A stretch of 64,000 nucleotides of DNA from NCBI RefSeq assembly GCF_011065895.1, contig NZ_JAALCR010000015.1, positions 124,001 to 188,000 on the forward strand. Direction: 5' to 3'. Source of the DNA: Paludisphaera rhizosphaerae. GTDB taxonomy: Bacteria; Planctomycetota; Planctomycetia; Isosphaerales; Isosphaeraceae. Position numbers and translations under genes: made by a program. Shown here piece after piece: positions 26,859 through 36,596 of the stretch; position 1 is the stretch's first letter; the number at the start of each line of letters is the position of its first letter. Under the pieces are notes generated by a model. It saw only the letters and a program-made list of their open reading frames with translations, ran no database searches and was not told the origin of the DNA.

Positions 26859-29800
26859 TCAGTCCTGGGGACCGTGGACGGCCGCCTCGGTGGCTCGGTA
26901 GTGGACCAGTCCGTTGCCATCCACGCCGGCCAGGACGGGATGCTCGTCGGAGCGGTCGGCGTCGTGCTCGTGGTCGTCCTCTTCGTCCACGTTCCGGAGC
27001 CGCTTCAAGTAGTCGCTCAACCGCTCGCCGAGGACGTAGTAGATGGGGATGACGAATCGGCCGAGGATCGTGGAGATGGCGATCCCCGCCGCGATGACAA
27101 CGCCCAGCGAGTTTCGGCTGGCGGCGCCGGCGCCGGTGGCCCTGGCCATCGGCAATACGCCCATGACGAAGGCGAACGACGTCATGAGGATCGGCCGGAG
27201 TCGCTCGCGAGAGGCGATCATGGCCGATTCGATGATGCTCTTGCCGTGCTTCTCGCGCTGTTCGACGGCGAACTCGACCAGCAGAATCGCGTTCTTGGTC
27301 TCCAGGCCGATCAGCATGACCAGGCCGATCTGACCGAAGACGTCCAGCGGCATGTCGTACCACCAGAGGCCCACGACCGCACCGAACATGGCCAGGGGGA
27401 CCGTCAGGATAATGACCGCCGGCCGGATCCAGCTTTCATACAGGGCCGCCATGAACAGGAAGACGCAGATGACCGACAGGCTGAAGATGTAGATCGCCTG
27501 ATTGCCCGTCTTGACTTCCTGAAGCGTCGTCCCGGTGAACTCGTAGCCGAAGCCTTCGGGGAGCACCTGGTCGGCGATCTCGCGGAGGGCGTCGAGCGCC
27601 TGGCCGGAGCTGAACCCAGGGGCCGGGTTTCCGGTCATCTTGGCCGATGTGTACAAGTTGTAGTGGGGGACGTCGATCGGGCCGAGGGTGTAGTGGACCT
27701 CGCCCAGGCTGGACAGCGGCACGCGCTCGCCCTTGCGATTGAGCACATACAGGTTGGCGATGTCGTCCGGCTTGGTGCGGACGCCACCTTCAGCCTGCAT
27801 CAGCACGCGCCAGACCTTGCCCTGAAGGTCGAAGTCATTGATGTAGTAGGCGCCCAGGTTCACCTGAAGCGTGGCGAAGACGTCGGAGATCGGCACGTCC
27901 AGGCGGCGGGCCTTGATGCGATCCAGCTCGAAGCGGAGTTGCGGCACGCGGGTCGTGTAGGTCGTGAAGACGCTCGCCAGCTCAGGACGCTTTCTGGCGG
28001 CGTCCTGGAACTGGTCGACGACTCGCTGCAAGGCGTCAACGCCCTTGGCCGCGCGGTCCTCGATCATGATTTCGTGACCGCCGGTCTGACTCAGACCGCG
28101 GATCGGCGGGGGCTGGAGGACCAGCGGGAGAGCGTTGTGAATTTCCTTGAAGAGCATCCCCTGGAACTTCTGCGAGAGCGCTGCGGCCCGCAACTCGGGA
28201 GACCTTCGCTCCGACCAGGGTTTCAACGGCGTGAAGACGACACCCGCGTTGCTCTGGGTCGTGGAGTTCATGATGTTCATGCCGTCCAGAGCCACAACGT
28301 GCTGAATGCCGTCAAGCTCCTGAGCGATCGACATCACCTTCTTGATGACGGCCGAGGTGGCCTCGCGGCTGGTGCCGTCCGGAGTCTGGACGACGCAGAT
28401 CAGGTAGCCCAGGTCTTCGGTCGGCACGAACGCCTTGGGACGCACGGCGACCATGTAGGCCGTCAGGACAAGCAGCCCGAGCGAGGGAACGACGATCGTC
28501 CACCAGTGCTTCTCCGTGAAGAGGAGCACCGAGTCGTACGAATCCTCGATCCACTTCATGCCGCGGTTGAACCAGCGGAAGAGGAAGAACCTCGTCTCGC
28601 CGTGCTTCGCCTTGAGGAACAGCCGGGCCATGGCCGGGCTGAGCGTCAGCGAGTTGATCGCCGAGAAGACGAACGAGAAGACGATCGTCATGGCGAACTG
28701 GTTGTAGAGCTTGCCCGTCATGCCCGGCATGAAGGCGACCGGGACGAACACCGCCGCGAGCACCAGGGTGATCGTGATGATCGGCGTGGTGATCTCGGCC
28801 ATCGCGGCGCGAGTGGCTTCCAGCGGCCGATAGCCGCGGTGGAGGAACTTCTCGACGTTCTCGACGACGATGATGGCGTCGTCGACCACAAGGCCGATCG
28901 CCAGCACCAGGCCGCAGAGCGTCAGCGAGTTGATTGAGAAGCCGAACAGGGCCATCGCCGCGAACGTCGCGATCAGCGAGACGGGAATCGCGATCATCGG
29001 AATGATCGTCGCCCGCACTCCCTGAAGGAAGACGAAGACCACGAGCATGACCAGGCCGAAGGCCTCTAGCAGAGTGTGCTCGACCTCGTCAATGTTCTCT
29101 TCGACATATTTCGTCGTGTCGTAGGCCATCGCGTAGTCGAGGCCTTCGGGGAAGTCCTTCTTCAGCCGTTCCATCTCGTGACGGACGGCCTCGACGATGT
29201 TCAGAGCGTTGGCGTCCGAGTACTGGAAGATCGGCATGGCGCCGGCGGGCTTGCCGTCGAGAAAGCCGGCCGTCTCGTAGTTCTCGGAGGCGAGTTCGAC
29301 GCGGGCCACGTCCCTGAGCCGGACGATCGAGCCGTCGTCGTTGCGGCGGACGACGATCTCCTCGAACTCCGCCGCCTTGGAGAGCCGGCCCTTAACGGTG
29401 ATCGGGAACTCGCGAAGCTGGCCCTCGGGAACCGGCGAGCCGCCGATCTTGCCGGCCGCCGCCTGGAGATTCTCCTGGCGGACGGCGGCGAGAATCTCGT
29501 CGGTGCCGATCTTCATGTTGGCCAGGCGGTCTGGATCGATCCAGATCCGCATGGCGTACTTGCGGCCGAACGACATGACGTCGGAGACGCCCGGGATGCG
29601 CTTGAGGACGTCCGTGACGTAGATCTGGCCGTAGTTGTCCAGGAAGTTCGCGTCATGGCGGCCGTCGGGCGAGGTCAGGTTGACGACGCAGACCATGTCA
29701 GTCGACGTCTTCTTGATGGTGACGCCGTACTGCTTGACTTCGGGAGGAAGCTGGGCGTTGGCCGTCTGCACCTTGTTCTGAATGTCGACGGCCGCGATGT

Positions 29801-30101
29801 CCTGGCTGTAGCCGACGTCGAACGTGGCCACGATGTTCGAGACGCCGTTGCTGGTGCTGTCCGAGCTGAAGTAAAGCAGGCCCTTGGTGCCGTTGACCTG
29901 CTGCTCGATGGGCGTCGTGACCGTCCGGGCGACGCTCAATGCGTCGGCGCCGGTGTAGGTCGTCGTGATCTGGACCTGCGGCGGCGCGATCGGCGGATAC
30001 TGAGCGATCGGCAGCAGGAAGGCGCAGATGCCGCCGATCAGCACCATCAGGATCGCCAGGACGGTGGCGAAGATCGGCCGTCCGATGAAGAAGTTCACCA
30101 T
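26859..30101 (-). CDS. RND efflux pump inner-membrane transporter (HAE1/AcrB type)
   Basis: 1080 residues, the usual length. It starts MVNFFIGRPIFATVLAILMV and has twelve predicted membrane helices in two halves. The proton-relay residues are present: the Asp pair in GLVVDDAIIVVEN (helix 4) and the Lys in GLETKNAILLVEF (helix 10). Large periplasmic loops follow helices 1 and 7. RND pumps export drugs, dyes, bile-salt-like compounds or solvents. The adaptor gene is 48 bases upstream; the outer-membrane TolC partner is not in the window. Confidence 0.95.
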   Translation of the reverse strand: MVNFFIGRPIFATVLAILMVLIGGICAFLLPIAQYPPIAPPQVQITTTYTGADALSVARTVTTPIEQQVNGTKGLLYFSSDSTSNGVSNIVATFDVGYSQDIAAVDIQNKVQTANAQLPPEVKQYGVTIKKTSTDMVCVVNLTSPDGRHDANFLDNYGQIYVTDVLKRIPGVSDVMSFGRKYAMRIWIDPDRLANMKIGTDEILAAVRQENLQAAAGKIGGSPVPEGQLREFPITVKGRLSKAAEFEEIVVRRNDDGSIVRLRDVARVELASENYETAGFLDGKPAGAMPIFQYSDANALNIVEAVRHEMERLKKDFPEGLDYAMAYDTTKYVEENIDEVEHTLLEAFGLVMLVVFVFLQGVRATIIPMIAIPVSLIATFAAMALFGFSINSLTLCGLVLAIGLVVDDAIIVVENVEKFLHRGYRPLEATRAAMAEITTPIITITLVLAAVFVPVAFMPGMTGKLYNQFAMTIVFSFVFSAINSLTLSPAMARLFLKAKHGETRFFLFRWFNRGMKWIEDSYDSVLLFTEKHWWTIVVPSLGLLVLTAYMVAVRPKAFVPTEDLGYLICVVQTPDGTSREATSAVIKKVMSIAQELDGIQHVVALDGMNIMNSTTQSNAGVVFTPLKPWSERRSPELRAAALSQKFQGMLFKEIHNALPLVLQPPPIRGLSQTGGHEIMIEDRAAKGVDALQRVVDQFQDAARKRPELASVFTTYTTRVPQLRFELDRIKARRLDVPISDVFATLQVNLGAYYINDFDLQGKVWRVLMQAEGGVRTKPDDIANLYVLNRKGERVPLSSLGEVHYTLGPIDVPHYNLYTSAKMTGNPAPGFSSGQALDALREIADQVLPEGFGYEFTGTTLQEVKTGNQAIYIFSLSVICVFLFMAALYESWIRPAVIILTVPLAMFGAVVGLWWYDMPLDVFGQIGLVMLIGLETKNAILLVEFAVEQREKHGKSIIESAMIASRERLRPILMTSFAFVMGVLPMARATGAGAASRNSLGVVIAAGIAISTILGRFVIPIYYVLGERLSDYLKRLRNVDEEDDHEHDADRSDEHPVLAGVDGNGLVHYRATEAAVHGPQD

Positions 30102-30149
30102 GATGGGGATGTGCTCGCTGGGTTGAGTTGGCGTCGCCTGTTCGACGGC

Positions 30150-31571
30150 TCAGTGGGAGCCGGAGGCCGGAGCGGCCTTGGACTTCTCGCGTGCGGCGGC
30201 CGGCGCCGACGCGGAGGCTTTCTTCTCGGACTCCTTCGCGGCCGGATCCGCCTTGGTCGGGGTCTCGACCGGCCGGGCGAGGGTCGCCGGAGCGACGGTG
30301 ACGGGCATTCCGGGACGAACCATCTGAAGGCCCTCGACGATCACGGGCACGCCCGCGTCAAGGCCCTCGAAGATCACCCGCACCCCCTGGTAGTTCGACA
30401 TCCCCGCCCGCACGCTCTGGATGGCGACCTTGTTTTCCTTGTCGGCGATGTAGACGACCGGGCCAGACTCGGTCTCCATCACCGCCTGGGCGGGGACGAC
30501 CACCACGTCCTTGAGCTGTTCGATCTCGATCCGGAGCTTCACGTATTCGCCCGGCAACAGGCTGTTGTTGGGGTTGGGAATCCGGGCCCGCGAGAGGAAC
30601 GTCGAGGTGGTCTCCTCGATGAAGTTGTCGATGAAGTAAAGCTGCCCGTTGTAGGGGTGCTGCTCCTCGCCCTCGACGCCCGGGCGGTTCAGGATCACGG
30701 GCGTTTGCTTCTGGACCAACTGGGTCACTCGGTCCAGGTATCGCGAACTGATCGGGATGTCGACGCCCATCGGGTCGAGCTGCTGGATCGTGGCCAGTTC
30801 GGTATACGAGCCCCCCTCCTGGCCGGGGCCGACGAGATTCCCCACCTTGACCCTCGCGACGCCGATGCGGCCGTCGATCGGAGCCGTCATCCGGCAGTAT
30901 CCCAGGTTGAGCTGGGCGTCCCGAACGCCCGCCTTGGCGTCCTCGAGCTGGGCGTTGGCCGCCAGGACGCCGATCTCATAGTCGGCCTGAGCCTGCTCGT
31001 AGCTGGCCTGGTCGGCCTCCACCTGGGCCTCGTACTGCTTGCGGTCGGCCTCGGCCCGGTCCAGGTCTTCCTGCGACCCGGCGTTCCTCGTCAGCAGGAT
31101 TCGAGCCCGCTTCTCCTCGATCCGCTTCAGATTGAGCTGGGCCTGGTCGAGGAGCACCTTGGCGGACGCGGTCTCGCGGACCTTGGAGCGCTCGGCCTTG
31201 CTCACGGCCGCCTCGGCTTCGGCCTGCTTGGCCTGGGCTGAAGCCAGGGCCACCTTGTAGGGCTCTTCATCGATGATGAAGAGGAGATCCCCCTTCTTGA
31301 CGAACGAACCTTCGTCGAAGCGTCGCTCCGTGATGAAGCCCCGAACTCGAGCCCGAAGCGTGACCATTTCCAGGGCCGTCGTCGTGCCGTTGGGCGTGTC
31401 GATGACGGGGATGTCCATCCGCTTCGACTCGACCACGCCCACCAGGGGCGGCGGCGGGACCTTGGGGGCCGCCGGTTTGGAGCAGCCTGCGAGACTCGCT
31501 CCGATCAGCGCGAGGGCCGTCGGGGCGATCGATCGCAGGGCCCTCATCGGCAACGCTCTTCGTGTGCGCAT
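30150..31571 (-). CDS. RND efflux periplasmic adaptor lipoprotein
   Basis: 473 residues. A lipoprotein signal (ALIGASLAGCSKP) is followed by Pro-rich sequence, the lipoyl half (VTLRARVRGFITERRFDEGSFVKKGD in pieces), a long alpha-helical hairpin (residues 110-210) rich in Ala, Glu, Gln and Lys, and the second lipoyl half plus beta-barrel (APIDGRIGVARVKVGNLV). The C-terminal 45 residues are Ala/Lys/Ser-rich. It bridges the RND pump to the outer-membrane channel. The ATG at 31571 gives the lipobox at the right distance. Confidence 0.92.
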   Translation of the reverse strand: MRTRRALPMRALRSIAPTALALIGASLAGCSKPAAPKVPPPPLVGVVESKRMDIPVIDTPNGTTTALEMVTLRARVRGFITERRFDEGSFVKKGDLLFIIDEEPYKVALASAQAKQAEAEAAVSKAERSKVRETASAKVLLDQAQLNLKRIEEKRARILLTRNAGSQEDLDRAEADRKQYEAQVEADQASYEQAQADYEIGVLAANAQLEDAKAGVRDAQLNLGYCRMTAPIDGRIGVARVKVGNLVGPGQEGGSYTELATIQQLDPMGVDIPISSRYLDRVTQLVQKQTPVILNRPGVEGEEQHPYNGQLYFIDNFIEETTSTFLSRARIPNPNNSLLPGEYVKLRIEIEQLKDVVVVPAQAVMETESGPVVYIADKENKVAIQSVRAGMSNYQGVRVIFEGLDAGVPVIVEGLQMVRPGMPVTVAPATLARPVETPTKADPAAKESEKKASASAPAAAREKSKAAPASGSH

Positions 31572-31710
31572 AGATGTCCCGTCCCCTCGCGGGGAGTCCT
31601 CAAAAACGATAGTGATGCCGGACGACGAACACGTTCCGCGCTCGTCGCGAAATTCATGGAGTGAATCAAGGATCAATGTCGCGAGCCGCTCCGCCGGAGA
31701 AAGCGGGACG

Positions 31711-32448
31711 TCAGGGTTGCTCGCCGATGGCCCGCCATTCTTCCGGAAAGATGCTTTCCATCACTCGGACGCGGGTGGCGGCGTACTCCCATTCCGAATA
31801 AAGGGGCCGCCAACCGAAGCCGTCGAGCAACACGTTGATGCTCTCCCGCTTCAGCCAGCAGGTCTTTTCCATGGGGCACTCGCCGAACAGCGGTTCACCG
31901 TGAGCCAACCCGATGTGCGTTCCGACGGCGATCGCGAAAATCGCCGAGGCCAGGCTTTCGGCCGTCCACGGTTCACGCAACTCCAGGTCGCCCGCGGCGA
32001 CGGCCGCCTCCACGATCTCCCGAACCCATTCGGCGCACTCGGTGTCGCGCTCCCGCAGAAGCTTCCGCCTCTGGACGTCGGCGCGGTCCTGAAGGTTCGC
32101 CAGGCGGATGACCATCTCCGCTTTATAATACTGAGGATGCAGCCGGCCGAAGATCTCGTCGGCCACCCCGATCGCGAACATCCGCTCTCGGGGACGACCC
32201 TCGAACTTCATCGCCCGCTCGAACAGCTCTCGGCGATTCTCAATGCTCTGAACCGCAAGGGCCGCGACGAGGTCTTCCTTCGTCGAGAAATGCTGGTAGA
32301 TCGTCCCCTTGGAATACTCCGTCGCCTCGGCCAGGCGGTCCATGCTGAGACCCGAGAAGCCCTGCTCCATGAGCATCTTACGGGCGACGTCCAGCAGGTA
32401 CGCCTCGCGTTGACGGATCTCCCTCTGCTTCCTCGTGGTCGTGCTCAT
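31711..32448 (-). CDS. TetR/AcrR-family regulator of the efflux operon
   Basis: 245 residues. The N-terminal helix-turn-helix is typical (GFSGLSMDRLAEATEYSKGTIYQHF region, residues 30-56), and the remainder is the variable ligand-binding domain with CTWLKRESIN-like helices. It is the first gene of the regulator-adaptor-pump set, 139 bases from the adaptor. A palindromic operator lies about 45 bases upstream of its start, suggesting autoregulation and control of the pump, as for AcrR/TtgR systems. Confidence 0.9.
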   Translation of the reverse strand: MSTTTRKQREIRQREAYLLDVARKMLMEQGFSGLSMDRLAEATEYSKGTIYQHFSTKEDLVAALAVQSIENRRELFERAMKFEGRPRERMFAIGVADEIFGRLHPQYYKAEMVIRLANLQDRADVQRRKLLRERDTECAEWVREIVEAAVAAGDLELREPWTAESLASAIFAIAVGTHIGLAHGEPLFGECPMEKTCWLKRESINVLLDGFGWRPLYSEWEYAATRVRVMESIFPEEWRAIGEQP

Positions 32449-32490
32449 GCGGGGATTATTGACGGATCGTCGAAAATCGTCAAGGAGTCG

Positions 32491-32507
32491 TTTGACGATT
32501 CGTCAAA
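32491..32507. promoter_or_regulatory. Palindromic operator upstream of the TetR gene
   Basis: TTTGACGA-T-TCGTCAAA is a perfect 17-base palindrome, 43 bases upstream of the TetR start codon. Related half-sites TTGACG (32459) and TCGTCAA (about 32477) lie between it and the gene. Size and position fit a TetR-family operator for autoregulation. No copy was seen in the gap before the adaptor gene. Confidence 0.6.
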
Positions 32508-32611
32508 AAGCGCCGAAGCGTCGATCAGCCGTCGACGGAGTCAAAGGCCGTCGCGGTCGACGTTTATGCGTCCTGGTTGGAGGTTCGCCAGCGACGCGCA
32601 AAAGTCATCGA

Positions 32612-33142
32612 TCAGGGCGATACTGGCTTGCCGCTGGGCGATCTGGATTCGATGTATCGAATCATCGCGTCCTGACCCTGTTCGCGGGCGTAGCCCAAGG
32701 CGCTGGTGCTCTGACCGTCGGTGTGGAGTGGGTCGGCCCCCTGATCGATGAGGAGTCGCACGATCTCCCAGTGGCCTTCGCCGGCGGCGAGGGTGACCGC
32801 CGTGAAGAAGTCGAGGTCTTGCCGGTTAGGGTCGGCTCCTCGCTCAAGGAGGACTTTCACGCATTCGGTTCGGCCGGCAAAGGATGCGTGCATCAACGGC
32901 GTCCAGGGGAAACGTCCATCGACGACCCGATTCACGTTGGCGCCCTCGTCCAGCAGCTCGCGGACGCGAACAGCGTCGCCGTCCTCTGCAGCGTGAATGA
33001 GGTCATAGGGGAGCCGTTCCAGCCGTTCCAGCCGGCGGACGTGGCTGATCCAGGCTCCCAGCGCGACCGCGATCAGCGCGATCCATGCGAGGAGGCTGCG
33101 GAGCCGCGGGCGACTTCGCTCTGCGAGGCGGAGAATTTTCAT
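32612..33142 (-). CDS. Membrane-anchored ankyrin-repeat protein
   Basis: 176 residues. A single membrane helix (LLAWIALIAVALGAWI, residues 17-32) precedes about four ankyrin repeats, for example PLMHASFAGRTECVKVLLERGADPN-type segments. Ankyrin repeats mediate protein contacts; no enzymatic part is present. The ATG at 33142 follows GGAG; the frame upstream is not coding. It is 41 bases downstream of the sulfatase gene on the same strand. Confidence 0.85.
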   Translation of the reverse strand: MKILRLAERSRPRLRSLLAWIALIAVALGAWISHVRRLERLERLPYDLIHAAEDGDAVRVRELLDEGANVNRVVDGRFPWTPLMHASFAGRTECVKVLLERGADPNRQDLDFFTAVTLAAGEGHWEIVRLLIDQGADPLHTDGQSTSALGYAREQGQDAMIRYIESRSPSGKPVSP

Positions 33143-33183
33143 GACGAGGCTCCGCTCCAGCAGTGACGCCTTCGATTGAACTC

Positions 33184-34719
33184 TTATTCTCCCGACGGTT
33201 TGCGTCGGAACGTCACTTTCCGGTCGTTGGGTTGTGCTAGTCCGGGAGTGCTCCGGCCGTCGTCGACGTACTTCCGCATGAGAGCCGTGAGCCGGGCGAC
33301 GATCACGGGATGCTCGGCCTGGAGATTCTTCGTTTCGGCCGGATCGTCGGCCAGGTTGTAAAGCTGGATGGGAGGGAGTTTCGAGGCGTCGTCGCGGCCG
33401 GGCCGGGGGGCGCTCCAGCCGCCCGAGTCTGGGCAGAAGATCAGCTTCCACGGCCCCTGACGAATCGCGAACGAACCGTTGATCGAGTGGTGCACCGTCG
33501 CCTCGCGGACCGGGCCGTTCGCTGTGCCCTTGAGGATCGGCACGAGGCTTACGCTGTCCTCGTTCGCGTCCGCTCGAAGGGGCTCGCCGACGATCTCGGC
33601 GGCGGTGGCCATCAGGTCGGTCAGGCAGATGGTCTGGTCGCTGGTGGAGGCCGCGGCGACATTCCCGGGCCAGCGAACGACGAACGGGATGCGGTGGCCT
33701 CCTTCGAAGATGTCCGCCTTGTAGCCGCGGAAGGGACCGCTGGGGTGGTGGCCGAGTTTGACCATGTCGTCGAACCCCGCCGCCGGCGAACAGCCGTTGT
33801 CGCTGGTGAGGACGACCAGCGTGTCGTCGGCCAGTCCATGCCGGTCGAGGGCGTCAAGAACCCGGCCGACGGCTGCATCGGTTTGCATCACGAAATCGCC
33901 GTAAGGGGTCAGGCCGCTCTTTCCCTGCCACTCGGAGGTCGGGACGATCGGCGTGTGCGGCGAGGTGAGCGCCAGGTAGAGGAAGAACGGACGGCCGGTC
34001 TTCGAAGGCTGGGCTCCCGCGGCGATGACCGCTTCAGCTCGCTCGGTCAGGCGAGGGAGGACGTCGACGGCCTCGAAATCGGCCCCCGCAGGCCCCTTGC
34101 GGATCCAGGTCTTCTCCACAGTTGGAGCCTGAACCACCCGATCGTTTTCGAGATAGACGAACGGGGGCATGTCCAGCGAGGCGCTGATGCCGAAGTACGA
34201 GTCGAAGCCTCGGCTCGTCGGTCCCTGGGTGAAGGGGAGCGTGTAGTCCACCTTCCAGTCGACCTTGTCCTTCCCCGCGGCCCCATCCTTGCCGGTCCAG
34301 TCGAAGCCGAGGTGCCACTTGCCGACGGCCGCCGTGGTGTAGCCGGCCTTGCGCAGCAGAGCGGGGACGGTCGGCCGATCCGGGCCGATCAGCGCCGGCG
34401 AGAAGCCGTTGAGCACGCCCTGGGCGAGCGTCGACCGCCACGAATAACGACCCGTCAAGATCCCGTAGCGCGTCGGCGTGCAGACGGCCGAGCCTGAATG
34501 CGCGTCGGTGAACCTCATCCCCTGAGCGGCCAATCGATCGATGTTGGGCGTGGCGATCTTGTTGTCCGGCTGGTAGCAGCGGACGTCGCCGTATCCCAGA
34601 TCGTCCGCCAGGATGTACACGATATTCGGCTTTCCGCCTGCGGCGTTGACGGCTGCAGAGGTCGATATCGCCAGAAGCAGGAGGGCCGAGATCGTCGGGA
34701 GAAGTTTGGGGAGACGCAT
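33184..34719 (-). CDS. Secreted type I sulfatase (CTPTR variant)
   Basis: 511 residues. A signal peptide (TISALLLLAISTSAAVNAAG) is followed by NIVYILADDLGYGD and the formylglycine motif CTPTRYGILTGRY with Cys80. Thr replaces the usual Ser of CxPSR, a variant common among planctomycete and marine Bacteroidetes sulfatases. VLTSDNGCSP provides further metal ligands. Substrate unknown, probably a sulfated glycan. The ATG at 34719 was chosen for the signal peptide; an upstream in-frame ATG at 34767 adds only 16 residues. Confidence 0.88.
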   Translation of the reverse strand: MRLPKLLPTISALLLLAISTSAAVNAAGGKPNIVYILADDLGYGDVRCYQPDNKIATPNIDRLAAQGMRFTDAHSGSAVCTPTRYGILTGRYSWRSTLAQGVLNGFSPALIGPDRPTVPALLRKAGYTTAAVGKWHLGFDWTGKDGAAGKDKVDWKVDYTLPFTQGPTSRGFDSYFGISASLDMPPFVYLENDRVVQAPTVEKTWIRKGPAGADFEAVDVLPRLTERAEAVIAAGAQPSKTGRPFFLYLALTSPHTPIVPTSEWQGKSGLTPYGDFVMQTDAAVGRVLDALDRHGLADDTLVVLTSDNGCSPAAGFDDMVKLGHHPSGPFRGYKADIFEGGHRIPFVVRWPGNVAAASTSDQTICLTDLMATAAEIVGEPLRADANEDSVSLVPILKGTANGPVREATVHHSINGSFAIRQGPWKLIFCPDSGGWSAPRPGRDDASKLPPIQLYNLADDPAETKNLQAEHPVIVARLTALMRKYVDDGRSTPGLAQPNDRKVTFRRKPSGE

Positions 34720-35107
34720 GAAGTCGCTCGTGAAGAGGTTTGCGAAAGGCTCGAACTCGTCGGTCATTCCCGACAGAGCGGGCTCGCCCGCCGACTACGA
34801 CTCGATCACGGCGGCGGTATCCCAATCAAGAGGTTTCCGCGTAGCTTCGACGCGTCCATCGGGGCCCCGTCGGCGCTGACAGGGAACAGTATGATTTAAG
34901 TAATTAGGTGTTGAATCAAACATGGATTATCGATTGGATCCAAGCCGACATTTTGTTTTGGTGCGATAAAATTCGGGTCGATTGCCTCTGGCGTGCTCGC
35001 CATGCTTTGCGCAAGATGGTCGCGTGCGAGGCCGGGTCGGATCATCGACCACACATCTCTTTTTGACCAGCACATCTTGAGATTCTTTCAGGAAAGGCAG
35101 GTCGCTC
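34720..35107. other. Divergent intergenic region
   Basis: No gene was seen. The stretch 34885-34980 is markedly AT-rich for this genome and probably carries promoters for the sulfatase (minus) and the DUF1559 gene (plus), but no convincing -35/-10 pair was found. Confidence 0.4.
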
Positions 35108-36157
35108 ATGCTGCGCTCGCAGCGTCGGGGTTTCACGTTGATTGAGTTGTTGGTGGTGATCGCGATCATCGCGGTTCTCATCGCCCTGCTGCTTCCGGCG
35201 GTCCAGGCGGCTCGCGAGGCCGCCCGGCGGATCCAGTGCACGAACAATCTGAAACAAATCGGACTGGCGCTCCACAACTATCACCAGACGACGGGCGGTC
35301 TCCCCTGGGGCGACGGTCCCGACGAATGGAATCAGTGGTCGTCGCTGGCCCTGATCCTTCCCTACATGGAGCAGGGAAATCTCTACAACGCCATCAACTT
35401 CTTTTACGGCTTGCAGGACTGGAATCTGCCGTACAACACGACGACCCATCGGACGCGGGTCTCGGCCTATTCCTGCCCCTCGGACCTCGATCGGCTGACG
35501 AACGCCGACGGCTCGTCGAGCTACGCGGGGAACGCCGGCTCCAACCCGGCGACCTTCTACGACTGGGACAACAGCGGGGCGTTCAACGGGCTCTTCGGCT
35601 GGTCGGGCAACTCGCGGAAGACCGGCAACTACATCAAGCAGACCCCGGCGATCGGCTTCCAGGCCATCATTGACGGCCTCAGCAACACCGCGTGCTTCAG
35701 CGAGAAGGTGAAGGGGATCGGTTGGTACACGACGGCCCGGGTCAACGACCCCCTGACGCCGCCGTCGACGTATGCCCTGATCACCAAGCCGGCCGCCGCC
35801 GACCTGCTCAACCCGACGGCTGTTTATAATCAGTGCAAGGCTCTCAATCCGTCGGCGCTCTCCACGCCGCAGAACCAGAACAGCCTCTATCCCAACGGCT
35901 CCCTCTGGTACAACGGCTGCCCCAGCAACTCGCGTTTCAACACGGTTCTGCCGCCGAACACCTGGGGGTGCACTTACGGCGGCCGTTGGGGCGACATGGG
36001 AGGCGCTGTACCTCCCACCAGCCGCCATCCGGGCGTCGTAAACGTCACGATGGCCGACGGCTCGGTGAAAGCGATCAAGAGCTCGATCGCTCCCGGCGTT
36101 TGGTGGGCGCTCGGCTCACGCGCCGGCGGCGAGGTGCTCTCTTCCGACTCCTACTGA
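35108..36157 (+). CDS. DUF1559 prepilin-like secreted protein
   Basis: 349 residues. The N-terminus has a type IV prepilin signal, [20 protein letters not shown], with cleavage expected before Phe and Glu at +5, followed by [16 protein letters not shown]. The body is DUF1559 ([14 protein letters not shown]) and ends with the H-x9-DG motif [13 protein letters not shown]. The family is hugely expanded in planctomycetes and is exported by the pseudopilin pathway; its role is unresolved. AGGAAAGGCAGG lies just upstream of the start. Confidence 0.93.
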   Translation: MLRSQRRGFTLIELLVVIAIIAVLIALLLPAVQAAREAARRIQCTNNLKQIGLALHNYHQTTGGLPWGDGPDEWNQWSSLALILPYMEQGNLYNAINFFYGLQDWNLPYNTTTHRTRVSAYSCPSDLDRLTNADGSSSYAGNAGSNPATFYDWDNSGAFNGLFGWSGNSRKTGNYIKQTPAIGFQAIIDGLSNTACFSEKVKGIGWYTTARVNDPLTPPSTYALITKPAAADLLNPTAVYNQCKALNPSALSTPQNQNSLYPNGSLWYNGCPSNSRFNTVLPPNTWGCTYGGRWGDMGGAVPPTSRHPGVVNVTMADGSVKAIKSSIAPGVWWALGSRAGGEVLSSDSY

Positions 36158-36191
36158 GTCGGGGCGGTGTGAAGTTCCCGCCGCGCCCGTC

Positions 36192-36596
36192 TCAGGGCGC
36201 GGCGGCTTGAACTGGCGGCAGTGCGGCGTCGAACGAGTTGTCGCCGGCTTTCACCTCGCAGTCCAGCGACACGTCCTGCAGCGATGGATCGCGAGTGAGT
36301 TCAGGGACCAGGAACGTCACCCGGTTCATCCCGACGAGCGTTTTGACCTCGTACGTCCCGTCCGGTTGGATCGGGGCGCTGCGAGCCGTCGCATCCCTGC
36401 GCAGGTGGTTCGAGGGATCGAACCGAATGTTCCCCTTGGCGATCGGTTTGCCGCGGAGCGTGACCGTTCCCTTGACCGTGGCTTCCTCGGTCGAGGTGTC
36501 CACCGGCGGCTTCCCCTCGCCGCATCCCAGAACAACCGAGAGGAACCCCGCCGCCGCCAAGGCCGCGGTTCCACGAATCGAGGAACTCCTCGTCAT
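36192..36596 (-). CDS. Lipoprotein with carboxypeptidase regulatory-like domain
   Basis: 134 residues. A lipobox (LSVVLGCGEG) is followed by a single beta-sandwich-like domain starting ATVKGTVTLRGKPIAKGNI, the pattern of carboxypeptidase regulatory-like domains common in planctomycetes next to DUF1559 genes. Here it faces the DUF1559 gene convergently instead of following it. The function is unknown. The ATG at 36596 gives the right lipobox distance. Confidence 0.75.
   Translation of the reverse strand: MTRSSSIRGTAALAAAGFLSVVLGCGEGKPPVDTSTEEATVKGTVTLRGKPIAKGNIRFDPSNHLRRDATARSAPIQPDGTYEVKTLVGMNRVTFLVPELTRDPSLQDVSLDCEVKAGDNSFDAALPPVQAAAP

Noticed and set aside
26421-31241. Very long plus-strand open frames (838 and 721 codons) opposite the efflux genes
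   Set aside because: They are antisense to the RND pump and adaptor, are rich in Arg, His, Asp and Gly as expected from codon-position bias in GC-rich DNA, and match no domain.
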